DNA of 12,574 nt, from contig SLSH01000256.1 of NCBI GenBank assembly GCA_007130555.1, positions 1-12,574 of the forward strand, read 5' to 3'. A program made the position numbers and the translations under genes. The notes below the pieces were generated by a model, which did not search any database, was not told where the DNA came from, and saw only the letters and a program-made list of their open reading frames with translations. This document shows positions 6,313-12,574 of the stretch, in pieces (position 1 is the first letter of the stretch; every line of letters begins with the position of its first letter). Source of the stretch: Bacteroidales bacterium (GTDB lineage: Bacteria; Bacteroidota; Bacteroidia; Bacteroidales; ML635J-15).

Positions 6313-8448
6313 ATGTTTCTAAAAAAAATCTTATTTTTGTTTTTAAAATTTAATCTATTTGTAAAAAGATTATTTATGCCGATAAGATTAAGATTGTTTT
6401 TGCCTGTTAGTCTGATAATAACTATTGCAGTTGTTGTTATTACAATTTATTTTGTTAATAAATCAATTAATTTGTTCTACACGCAAATGGAAAGCAGTTT
6501 GATGCTTGAAGTTCATACTATTGACAAAATGTTTGATCGTGAAGCTTCTTTAAAACAGGAGAATGTAATAAACAATTTGAATGTAACTTCGGCGATTTTT
6601 AAAGGTTTTGATTTTGATACAGGTAAAACTTACATTTCCAAAGAAATAAAAAACCAACAAACAGGAATTTCACATCAAGCATACTTAAAAAATTGGCGGT
6701 TGGGAGATGCTTATTTGTATAATAATCATTTTTTTGTTGATAGTCTGCAAAAACTATTCGGAGGAACAATAACCATTTTTCAGCTTACAGACAGCGGTTT
6801 TGTCAGAATTACTACAAATGTGTTGAATTCAATAGGAGAGCGTGCAGTGGGGACATATATACCAATGAAATCTCCCGTAAGCATGGCTATAATAGAGGGA
6901 GAAAATTATTACGGAAGAGCAATTGTTGTGGACGAATGGTATATAACTGCATATACTCCACTTTTTCATAATGATTCTGTTATTGGTGCATTATACGTAG
7001 GGGACAATGAAAAAGACCTTAAAGAACTAAAAAATATTTTATTAAATCTGCAAATCGGTAAAACCGGGTACCCCTTTGTTTTTGACAAAAACGGAATTTT
7101 AGTAATACATCCCGAAAGAGAAGGCGAAAACTGGGCAGATAGTAGTCTTTTCAAACAGATCAACGAAATGAAAAACGGAGTTATTAATTATTATATTGAT
7201 AATCAGCAAAAAACAATGGCATTTGTTTATTTTGAAAAGTTTGAACTATATATTGCTGCATCAGTATTCAGAGAAATTGAAACAGCCGATTTTAAAAGAG
7301 ATACAATAATTGGTTCTGTAATAATTGGAGTGATTTCATTGTTGCTTTTATTAATACTTGTTTACTACTTTACATCCGAAAAAATGTACCGAATATTTAC
7401 CGAATTGCAAAAATCAAGAGAAAGACTCGATAATGTAAGCAAAAAACTTGCAAATACCGAAGAAAGATTTCAAAAACTATTCGACAGTACAGGTGATGAT
7501 ATATTTGTAACAGATGTAAATGAAAAGATTGTTGAAGTAAACAAAGCAGCCTGTGAAACTCTTGGTTATGACAGGTCAGAATTACTTGGAATGAAAATCA
7601 CTGAAATAAAGACAGGTAAATATGCTCCTTATGTAGGAAATAACAGAAAGATTATTTATGAAACAGGAAGTCTCACCTTTGAGTCCGAACATGTTACCAA
7701 AAGGGGGGAAATAATTCAGGTAGAATTTACCAGCAGGCTTGTAAGTTATGGAAAAGAAAAGTATATTCTTAGCGTAGTTAGAAATATAAGTAAAAGAAAC
7801 GAAGCTGAAAGACAGATATTAAGTGCCGTAATTCGAGGTGAAGAAAAAGAAAGACAAAGATTTGCCCGCGAAATGCATGATGGATTGGGACCTTTACTAT
7901 CTGCTCTTAAATTATATGTAAATGAATTAGGCTCTGCTACTACAAAAGACCAAGAACGAATCACACTTATCAATCAAAGTAATGAACTGATTGATGAAGC
8001 CGTTAATGCTACTCGTACAATTTCTAATAATCTTATGCCTACTATTATTCATTCATTTGGTTTGGTTAAAGCCGTAGAAAAATTTTGTGAAAAAATCAAT
8101 AATACCGGACAAATTAAAATAGACTTCGTTTCAGAAAATATCGTTAATAAGCTGGATACTAATCTGGAATTAATTTTATACAGGATAATTAGCGAACTAA
8201 TAAACAACACTATTAAACACGCACATGCCGATAACATAAATATTCTGCTTATTAATAATGATAACAGAATATCTTTGTTTTATAAAGATGACGGAGTGGG
8301 GTTTGTTGTTAATGATGTTTTATTATCTGACAGTAAAGGCACAGGCTTGAAAAATATTATCAGTAGAGTAAAATCAATTAACGGAACATATAGTTTTATA
8401 AGTGAGCCTAATTCAGGGTTCACAATAAAAATAGAAATAGTCGTTTAA
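6313..8448 (+). CDS. Membrane sensor histidine kinase, Cache-PAS-HisKA_3 (NarX-like core)
   Basis: A 711-residue inner-membrane kinase. TM1 is about 27-48 and TM2 about 330-354. The roughly 280 residues between them look like a Cache-type ligand sensor outside the cytoplasmic membrane (IGKTGYPFVFDKNG at 248-261 with HP at 266-267 is typical). A short coiled coil leads to a PAS domain (about 384-495), then HisKA_3 with H522 in REMHDGLGP. The ATPase domain has N631/N632, DDGVGF (659-664) and GTGLKN (676-681). Cache domains usually bind small organic acids, amino acids or similar nutrients; the ligand here is unknown. The first Met gives a hydrophobic-basic leader, and Met22 (base 6376) is a possible alternative start. 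It is followed after 41 bases by its likely partner regulator. It lies downstream of a terminator, so it is probably transcribed separately from the hydrogenase operon. Confidence 0.93.
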   Translation: MFLKKILFLFLKFNLFVKRLFMPIRLRLFLPVSLIITIAVVVITIYFVNKSINLFYTQMESSLMLEVHTIDKMFDREASLKQENVINNLNVTSAIFKGFDFDTGKTYISKEIKNQQTGISHQAYLKNWRLGDAYLYNNHFFVDSLQKLFGGTITIFQLTDSGFVRITTNVLNSIGERAVGTYIPMKSPVSMAIIEGENYYGRAIVVDEWYITAYTPLFHNDSVIGALYVGDNEKDLKELKNILLNLQIGKTGYPFVFDKNGILVIHPEREGENWADSSLFKQINEMKNGVINYYIDNQQKTMAFVYFEKFELYIAASVFREIETADFKRDTIIGSVIIGVISLLLLLILVYYFTSEKMYRIFTELQKSRERLDNVSKKLANTEERFQKLFDSTGDDIFVTDVNEKIVEVNKAACETLGYDRSELLGMKITEIKTGKYAPYVGNNRKIIYETGSLTFESEHVTKRGEIIQVEFTSRLVSYGKEKYILSVVRNISKRNEAERQILSAVIRGEEKERQRFAREMHDGLGPLLSALKLYVNELGSATTKDQERITLINQSNELIDEAVNATRTISNNLMPTIIHSFGLVKAVEKFCEKINNTGQIKIDFVSENIVNKLDTNLELILYRIISELINNTIKHAHADNINILLINNDNRISLFYKDDGVGFVVNDVLLSDSKGTGLKNIISRVKSINGTYSFISEPNSGFTIKIEIVV

Positions 8449-8489
8449 CTTTTTTTAAGTAAAAAAATAAATAATAATTTTGAAAAATT

Positions 8490-9137
8490 ATGAATGATAA
8501 AATAAAAGTTTTAATTGTAGATGACCATGAAATCTTTAGAAACGGATTAAAAATGGTGCTTGGTAAACTAAAGTATGTTGATTTAGTAGGTGAAGCTACC
8601 AATGGCAACGATTTCATCAATTTTATAAAAACCGATTTACCTGATATAGTATTGTTAGATATTGAAATGCCTGATATGAACGGCATAGAGGCAGCCAAAA
8701 TTGCATTAAAGCAGTTCCCGAAAATCAAAATTATTGCACTTACAATGTTTGGTGATGACGAGTATATTCAAAGTATGCTTGATGCAGGGGCAAAAGGATT
8801 TCTAATGAAAAATATCAATAAAGAAACTCTCGATAAAGCAATTCAAACGGTTAATAATGGAGGCAATTATTATTCTGAAGAATTATTTGATTTTTTTACA
8901 AAACAACTATCAAAAAGTAAGGATAAAACAAATGACAGTATTGAATTTACAAGAAGAGAAAAGGAAATTTTACAATTACTATGCGAAGGACTAAGCAATA
9001 AAGAAATTGGAGAAGCTCTGTTTATAAGCGAAAGAACTGTTCTCGGTCATAAAACTAATCTGCTGGCAAAAACAAATACAAAAAATTCTATAAGCCTAAT
9101 GGCTTATGCAATTAAAAATAAGATTGTTGTGATATAA
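8490..9137 (+). CDS. NarL/FixJ-family response regulator with LuxR-type HTH
   Basis: A 215-residue transcription regulator. Receiver residues 5-120: D11/D12, phospho-acceptor D57 (LLDIEMPDMNG), T85 and K107 (LMKN). The C-terminal GerE/LuxR helix-turn-helix is about 152-210: TRREKEILQLLCEG, then LSNKEIGEALFIS and ERTVLGHKTNL. It is the cognate partner expected for the HisKA_3 kinase immediately upstream (41-base gap), because HisKA_3 kinases generally pair with this regulator class. It is the only two-component protein in the window with a DNA-binding domain, so it may also take signals from the hydrogenase-linked relay; that is inference. A terminator follows its stop codon by 50 bases. Confidence 0.95.
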   Translation: MNDKIKVLIVDDHEIFRNGLKMVLGKLKYVDLVGEATNGNDFINFIKTDLPDIVLLDIEMPDMNGIEAAKIALKQFPKIKIIALTMFGDDEYIQSMLDAGAKGFLMKNINKETLDKAIQTVNNGGNYYSEELFDFFTKQLSKSKDKTNDSIEFTRREKEILQLLCEGLSNKEIGEALFISERTVLGHKTNLLAKTNTKNSISLMAYAIKNKIVVI

Positions 9138-9182
9138 AACTATAGTTACGCACTATATTTATTTTAAGCTAAGTAATAATAA

Positions 9183-9224
9183 CCCTGCCGCAAGTTTGGC
9201 TTGAGGCTTTTTATCATCTTGCGG
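9183..9224 (+). terminator. Intrinsic terminator with alternative hairpins
   Basis: CCGCAAG (9188-9194), a 5-base loop and CTTGAGG (9200-9206) form a stem with one mismatch, followed by CTTTTT (9207-9212): a plausible terminator for the two-component pair. A third segment, CTTGCGG (9218-9224), is a perfect 7-bp complement of the same left arm, so two hairpins compete for one strand. Confidence 0.65.
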
Positions 9225-9283
9225 TAAGAATTATAATGAATAAAATATTGTTCAGAATATTTTTTTATTTGAAATAATATATG

Positions 9284-9291
9284 TATATTTG
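9284..9291 (+). promoter_or_regulatory. Putative Bacteroidota -7 element of hipBA
   Basis: TATATTTG is a perfect TAnnTTTG match, 38 bases before the ATG at 9330. The stretch upstream is very AT-rich. A TTTG at 9268-9271 is closer than the usual -33 spacing, so only the -7 element is called. Confidence 0.55.
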
Positions 9292-9306
9292 CATTATATA
9301 TCATTC

Positions 9307-9316
9307 ACTAATTAGT
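9307..9316. promoter_or_regulatory. Palindrome between hipBA promoter and start (candidate operator)
   Basis: ACTAATTAGT is a perfect 10-bp palindrome; allowing one mismatched pair it extends to 9304-9319. It lies 16 to 23 bases after the -7 element and 13 bases before the hipB start, where a HipB-like repressor could block its own transcription. Its sequence differs from the E. coli hip operator. Confidence 0.4.
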
Positions 9317-9329
9317 AAAATAACGCTTT

Positions 9330-9683
9330 ATGATTGATAAATCATTCAAAGAATGGGCTTCTATGAGCGACAAAGCTTTGGCAGAATATATTGGAGCCTT
9401 TGTAAGGCATCATCGCATGGAGCAAAATATAACTCAGGATAATCTGGCAACAGCCGCCGGCATAAGTCGTTCTACTTTGAGTTTGTTGGAACGGGGCGAA
9501 ACGGTTACAGTTACCACACTAATACAGGTATTGAGGGTTTTGGATCAATTACAGGTTCTTAACACATTTGACGTAAGAGAAACACTAAGTCCTTTGGCAT
9601 TGGCGAAACTGCAAAAAGAAAAACGCCAACGGGCAAGGGGTAAATCAAAGAAAGATGAAAACAGAGAAGAAACAAATTGGTAA
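9330..9683 (+). CDS. hipB: HipB-like XRE-family antitoxin/repressor
   Basis: A 117-residue helix-turn-helix protein. Residues about 20-75 are an XRE/Cro fold: FVRHHRMEQNITQDNLATAA, then GISRSTLSLLERGE as the recognition helix, and TTLIQVLRVLDQL. The C-terminal tail (about 92-113) is very basic and probably flexible; it could touch DNA or the toxin. The gene ends 3 bases before the HipA-like kinase gene, the usual order for a hipBA pair, so it is likely the antitoxin and autorepressor. Met12 (base 9363) is a possible alternative start but would remove an N-terminal helix. Function is inferred from family and pairing; it does not closely resemble E. coli HipB apart from the fold. Confidence 0.88.
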   Translation: MIDKSFKEWASMSDKALAEYIGAFVRHHRMEQNITQDNLATAAGISRSTLSLLERGETVTVTTLIQVLRVLDQLQVLNTFDVRETLSPLALAKLQKEKRQRARGKSKKDENREETNW

Positions 9684-9686
9684 GCA

Positions 9687-11000
9687 ATGAAAGTAGCAGA
9701 AGTAAAAATATGGGGTAAATTGGTTGGTGCTGTTGCCTGGAATACAGAAAAAGGATATGCTGATTTTGAATATGACCCAAAATTTAAGCAGTTAAATTGG
9801 GATTTGTCCCCAATAAAAATGCCTATTTCCGATAGCCGAAATGAATATTCATTTCCGGAATTACGAAAAGACAGAAATTCGGAATATGATACCTTTAAAT
9901 CTTTGCCCGGGTTACTGGCTGATGCATTGCCCGACAGATATGGTAACCAACTGATTAATCTTTGGTTGGCACAGCAAGGACGACCACTTGACAGCATGAA
10001 TGCAGTAGAAATGCTCTGTTTTATCGGAACTCGCGGTATGGGTGCCTTAGAATTTGAGCCGACTGTGTTCAAGGAAACAAAACGGGCATTTTCAATAGAA
10101 ATAGATAGTTTAGTAGCTACAGCCAAAAAAATAATGGAACTGCGTAAAACATTTACCACCAATCTAAATAAAAATGAAGAACAGGCTGTTTTGGAGATTT
10201 TAAAGATTGGAACATCAGCCGGTGGTGCACGTCCAAAAGCAGTAATTGCATGGAATGAAAAAACAGGGGAAGTAAAATCGGGTCAAACCAAAGCACCTAA
10301 GGGATTTGAACATTGGCTTATCAAACTCGACGGCGTAAGCTATGTTCAGTTAGGCAGCAGTCATGGATACGGCAGAGTAGAAATGGCTTACTACAATATG
10401 GCTAAAGCTTGTGGCATTGATATGATGCCTTCTCGGCTGTTGGAAGAAAACGGCAGGGCACACTTCATGACCAAACGCTTTGATCGGGAAGCTAATGATG
10501 TGAAGCATCATGTACAAACTTTCTGTGCTCTAAAGCATTTTGACTACAACCTGGTTAATAGTTTCAGTTATGAACAGCTCTTTCAGTGCATAAGAGAGTT
10601 AAAACTCAATTATGCCGATGCCGAACAGATGTTCAGAAGAATGGTTTTCAATGTTATTGCCAAGAATTGTGACGATCATACCAAGAATTTCTCGTTTTTG
10701 CTTAAGCAAGGAGCTAAGTGGGTATTGGCTCCTGCTTATGATGTTTGCCATGCCTATCGCCCTGATAGTGAGTGGGTCAGTCATCATGCCTTAAGTGTAA
10801 ATGGTAAGCGACAAAACATCACAAAAGCAGATTTACTGGTAATAGGAGAATCCATCCGTTGTAAAAAAGCTTCTGAAATCATTGATGAAATTAATGATAC
10901 TGTGAACCAATGGAAAAAATTTGCCGATGAAGTTAATGTAAATTCCATATTGCATAATGAAATAGCCAAAACGCTTTTAAATCTTAAGAAATTGGTATAA
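9687..11000 (+). CDS. hipA: HipA-family serine/threonine kinase toxin
   Basis: A 437-residue kinase toxin of a type II toxin-antitoxin pair, close to the usual HipA length. The N-terminal HipA subdomain (about 1-125) includes PGLLADALPDRYG. The G-loop is TSAGGARPK (176-184), where S177 lines up with the regulatory autophosphorylated Ser150 of E. coli HipA. The catalytic segment NCDDHTKNFS has D329 as the likely base and N334 for metal binding, and APAYDV supplies the second metal ligand D352. All key residues are present, so the kinase is probably functional. E. coli HipA phosphorylates glutamyl-tRNA synthetase and other relatives use different targets, so the target here cannot be assigned. 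It follows hipB by 3 bases. Codon use is visibly more GC-rich than in the neighbouring signalling genes, which suggests horizontal acquisition. Confidence 0.94.
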   Translation: MKVAEVKIWGKLVGAVAWNTEKGYADFEYDPKFKQLNWDLSPIKMPISDSRNEYSFPELRKDRNSEYDTFKSLPGLLADALPDRYGNQLINLWLAQQGRPLDSMNAVEMLCFIGTRGMGALEFEPTVFKETKRAFSIEIDSLVATAKKIMELRKTFTTNLNKNEEQAVLEILKIGTSAGGARPKAVIAWNEKTGEVKSGQTKAPKGFEHWLIKLDGVSYVQLGSSHGYGRVEMAYYNMAKACGIDMMPSRLLEENGRAHFMTKRFDREANDVKHHVQTFCALKHFDYNLVNSFSYEQLFQCIRELKLNYADAEQMFRRMVFNVIAKNCDDHTKNFSFLLKQGAKWVLAPAYDVCHAYRPDSEWVSHHALSVNGKRQNITKADLLVIGESIRCKKASEIIDEINDTVNQWKKFADEVNVNSILHNEIAKTLLNLKKLV

Positions 11001-11169
11001 TTTATTTTGCCTCCGCATATATTGTATTTTTCACAGACGCAATTTTTCCTTTGAATAAATGTATTATTTTACATTTCTTCATGAGTTCCGCACTTTTTTT
11101 TCGTAAAAATCGAATATTCCACATTATCAGTTATTTATATTTATTTTTTGTTGTAATTTGGGTGTCCCA

Positions 11170-11334
11170 ATGCGAAACTCATCCGAAACCTTACAACTCG
11201 GAGGCTCTGCAAGACCTTTTCAATATGAATTCTTAAACGAAAATAATATCAGCATTATAATTCAGGAAGGATATACAAATATTGAAGGATATAATCATAG
11301 TTATTTTTCCGAATTGTTTTTTGTAAGAATTTAA
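11170..11334 (+). CDS. Doubtful small ORF, unrecognised (54 residues)
   Basis: ATG at 11170 opens 54 codons ending in TAA at 11332-11334. Codons such as gaa, gga, aat, att and tat match the local coding style, and the peptide is of mixed composition rather than low complexity. The frame is open upstream to 11107 without another ATG. No ribosome binding site or promoter is visible and no family is recognised. It may be a remnant of a longer gene or chance. Confidence 0.2.
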   Translation: MRNSSETLQLGGSARPFQYEFLNENNISIIIQEGYTNIEGYNHSYFSELFFVRI

Positions 11335-11365
11335 GCAATTTTGGCTTTTTTAAAAAAACACCATT

Positions 11366-11456
11366 GGATTTTAGCAGTTTTATATAATTTAATTTTGTGT
11401 TTATAACTAGTTTTTTGAGAATCTGCTAATCCTAAGTAGCAGTGTTGCGGTAGCAG
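11366..11456. repeat. Cluster of TAGCAG/CTGCTA inverted repeats
   Basis: TAGCAG occurs at 11372-11377, 11437-11442 and 11451-11456, and its complement CTGCTA at 11423-11428. GGATTTTAGCAG (11366-11377) matches the complement of CTGCTAATCC (11423-11432) except for two extra T bases. The CTGCTA arm can therefore pair with any of three partners. No T-tract follows on either strand, so a terminator role is not supported. Confidence 0.4.
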
Positions 11457-11467
11457 GTTTATTATTA

Positions 11468-12367
11468 TCAAGAATAATTTTCTAATGCTTTTTCATAGTT
11501 CTCTTTCAATTTTTCAATTAATTCGGGTGGTTCTATTACTTTAACATTATTGCCAAGTGATAATAATTCCATAATAAAATCATGGCTTATAAAGATTTTT
11601 AATCTTATTCTGAATTCTTGTTTATTGTCTTTTATTACTTCCTGTGATAAATGAAGTGGCAGAGATTTTATATATTTACCTTGTAAAGGATTGAATGATA
11701 ATACCACTGTTCTCGGATTTTTATTTTCAGGAATTATTACACCGAAACAATCTTTAAAAAAAGTATGAATATCAAATTCTGCGGGAATTTTAAATTTTTC
11801 TTTTGATATTGATAATCCTGTAAGCCTGTCAAGAGCAAAATTTTTGATAATATTGTCTTTAGTATCTCTGCACAGAACATACCAACGATTTTTAAACTCT
11901 TTTATCCCATAAGGTTCAACTTTTCTGACACTTGGTTTGTTATCCGAAAACTTTTGATAAATAAAAGAGATTTTATAATTGTTTTTTATCGCATGAATAA
12001 GACCATAAAGACTGTTTGTACCTTTTGGTTTTCGGCTTTCAAAATGAATAAATTCCGATAATCTTTGTTTGATATTCATGCTGTTAAAAATATCAAAAGC
12101 CTCAAGAATTCTATCCGACATTTCAGGTTCGTTTTCATCATTGATAAAATAAACTCTATCAGAATAATCATACTGAATATCAATATTAAAAATACTGCGA
12201 ATATCGTTCAAGTCCCGCTGGAAAGTACGTTTTGAAATATTAAAATCATAACCTTGAATATCTGACTCCATTTCAAGAGATTGGTTTAACTGCTCAAATG
12301 ACTGCGGGCTGTTACGGAGTTTTCTGATAATAAGATTGTAACGCAATAATGCTTCTCGTTTTGACAT
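11468..12367 (-). CDS. WYL-domain transcription regulator
   Basis: A 299-residue regulator on the minus strand. The N-terminal winged helix-turn-helix is about 1-75, with the likely recognition helix around KRTFQRDLNDIRSIF (46-60). The WYL domain is about 117-190, including ISFIYQKFSD, VRKVEPYGIKEFKNRWYVLC (149-168) and ALDRL (178-182). A WCX-like C-terminal extension is about 218-295. WYL domains bind nucleic acid or nucleotide ligands, and such regulators often control DNA-repair or phage-defence genes beside them. No target operon is inside the window; the likely one lies beyond the right edge, as the gene is read away from it. The ATG at 12365-12367 is 18 bases from a -7-like element. An inverted repeat in the promoter suggests self-regulation. 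Confidence 0.92.
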   Translation of the reverse strand: MSKREALLRYNLIIRKLRNSPQSFEQLNQSLEMESDIQGYDFNISKRTFQRDLNDIRSIFNIDIQYDYSDRVYFINDENEPEMSDRILEAFDIFNSMNIKQRLSEFIHFESRKPKGTNSLYGLIHAIKNNYKISFIYQKFSDNKPSVRKVEPYGIKEFKNRWYVLCRDTKDNIIKNFALDRLTGLSISKEKFKIPAEFDIHTFFKDCFGVIIPENKNPRTVVLSFNPLQGKYIKSLPLHLSQEVIKDNKQEFRIRLKIFISHDFIMELLSLGNNVKVIEPPELIEKLKENYEKALENYS

Positions 12368-12385
12368 AATAATTTATTTTTATTT

Positions 12386-12393
12386 CAAAAATA
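12386..12393 (-). promoter_or_regulatory. Putative -7 element of the WYL gene
   Basis: On the minus strand the bases read TATTTTTG, a TAnnTTTG match, 18 bases upstream of the start codon, implying a very short leader. A TTTG upstream (minus strand, around 12408-12411) is closer than the usual -33 spacing. Confidence 0.45.
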
Positions 12394-12403
12394 AGTAAAG
12401 TTT

Positions 12404-12420
12404 ACGACAAATAATGTCGT
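12404..12420. promoter_or_regulatory. ACGACA-N5-TGTCGT inverted repeat, candidate operator of WYL regulator
   Basis: ACGACA (12404-12409) and TGTCGT (12415-12420) are perfect 6-bp inverted arms around a 5-base AT spacer. The site lies 10 to 27 bases upstream of the -7 element of the WYL gene, between the -7 and -33 positions, where a bound dimer would interfere with or guide RNA polymerase. Confidence 0.5.
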
Positions 12421-12460
12421 GCGTGGAATAAAATGTTGTAATATGTTTTTCTTTTGTTTA

Positions 12461-12526
12461 TTCGCTAACGCGAAAACATGGTTTATGTATATTTGGCTTT
12501 TATTAATGTTTATGCCCTAAAGGGCA
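12461..12526. repeat. Two palindromes flanking a rightward promoter-like element
   Basis: TTCGC-TAAC-GCGAA (12461-12474) and TGCCCT-AA-AGGGCA (12513-12526) are perfect hairpin-forming palindromes. Between them TATATTTG (12488-12495) is a perfect TAnnTTTG match on the plus strand. Together they look like the control region of a rightward gene beginning at or beyond the window edge. Confidence 0.4.
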
Positions 12527-12537
12527 AAAACACAATA

Positions 12538-12574
12538 TTTATGAGAGCATTATTTTAACAGCAAATTTATGAGA
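12538..12574 (+). repeat. Direct repeat TTTATGAGA at right edge
   Basis: TTTATGAGA occurs at 12538-12546 and again at 12566-12574. The first ATG (12541) meets a stop after five codons. The second (12569) could be the start of the next gene, but only two codons are visible. Confidence 0.3.

Larger units (their letters stand above)
11001..11467. other. Gene-poor convergent intergenic region
   Basis: The 467 bases lie between rightward hipA and leftward WYL regulator genes. They hold one doubtful small ORF (11170-11334) and a weak AAGC/GCTT hairpin followed by a T run (11333-11351). There is also a cluster of TAGCAG motifs in both orientations (11371-11456). No convincing strong terminator for either flanking gene, no RNA gene and no mobile element end was recognised. 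Confidence 0.6.

Noticed and set aside
8475..8482. TAATTTTG, a -7-like match before the NarL-type regulator
   Set aside because: It lies only 7 bases from the start codon, so a transcript from it would start at about the ATG; a chance match in AT-rich DNA is more likely.
9545..10162. 205-residue minus-strand ORF opposite hipB/hipA
   Set aside because: It lies antisense to two well-supported genes, has no recognisable family and a Ser/Leu-rich composition typical of a reverse-strand shadow.
11051..11236. 61-residue plus-strand ORF starting with TTG
   Set aside because: It needs a TTG start without a ribosome binding site, the first half is a hydrophobic run from AT-rich DNA, and it overlaps a more coding-like frame at 11170.
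11333..11351. AAGC-N7-GCTTTTTT as a terminator
   Set aside because: The stem is only 4 bp, too weak to call as a terminator on its own.
11423..11442. CTGCTA/TAGCAG hairpin as the WYL gene terminator
   Set aside because: No T-tract follows on the minus strand.
1..12574. CRISPR array, tRNA/rRNA, transposase or riboswitch
   Set aside because: No regularly spaced repeats, cloverleaf, transposase motif or recognisable aptamer core was found by eye; a covariance-model search would settle small RNAs.

Overview
The window is AT-rich DNA (GC roughly one third in most genes, somewhat higher in the first gene and in hipBA). It looks like an anaerobic or fermentative member of the Bacteroidota. The support is that clear Shine-Dalgarno sites are missing ahead of nearly every gene, that several intergenic regions carry a TAnnTTTG -7 element typical of Bacteroidota sigma factors, and that codon use is strongly A/T-ended. 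No rRNA, tRNA, CRISPR array or transposase was found.

Region 1 (1-6215) is a hydrogen-metabolism operon read left to right. It starts with the C-terminal part of a GltD/NfnB-like NAD(P)H-FAD oxidoreductase. This is followed by a complete M3-type [FeFe] hydrogenase whose H-cluster and proton-path residues are all present. Next comes a 660-residue protein that joins a ferredoxin domain, a divergent H-cluster domain, a second Fe-S domain and a complete histidine kinase. A stand-alone receiver protein and a receiver-first hybrid histidine kinase close the operon. Gaps are 42, 27, 18 and 4 bases, and a strong intrinsic terminator follows at 6177-6215. The simplest reading is a catalytic hydrogenase made together with its own H2- or redox-sensing phosphorelay. 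None of the three signalling proteins has a DNA-binding output.

Region 2 (6232-9212) is a second two-component pair: a membrane kinase with a Cache sensor, a PAS domain and a HisKA_3 core, and a NarL/FixJ-type response regulator with a LuxR helix-turn-helix. It has its own promoter-like element and a terminator. It is the only DNA-binding two-component output in the window, so it could be the transcription arm for the hydrogenase relay, but that is inference.

Region 3 (9284-11000) is a type II toxin-antitoxin pair of the HipBA family with an intact kinase active site and a perfect palindrome between promoter and start codon.

Region 4 (11001-12574) has a 467-base gene-poor stretch with one doubtful small ORF and short inverted repeats. 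A leftward WYL-domain transcription regulator follows, with a clean inverted repeat in its promoter region. The right edge has palindromes and a rightward promoter-like element that probably serve a gene outside the window.

The strongest candidate for something new is the sensor hydrogenase/kinase fusion with its DNA-binding-free relay, encoded directly behind the catalytic hydrogenase.
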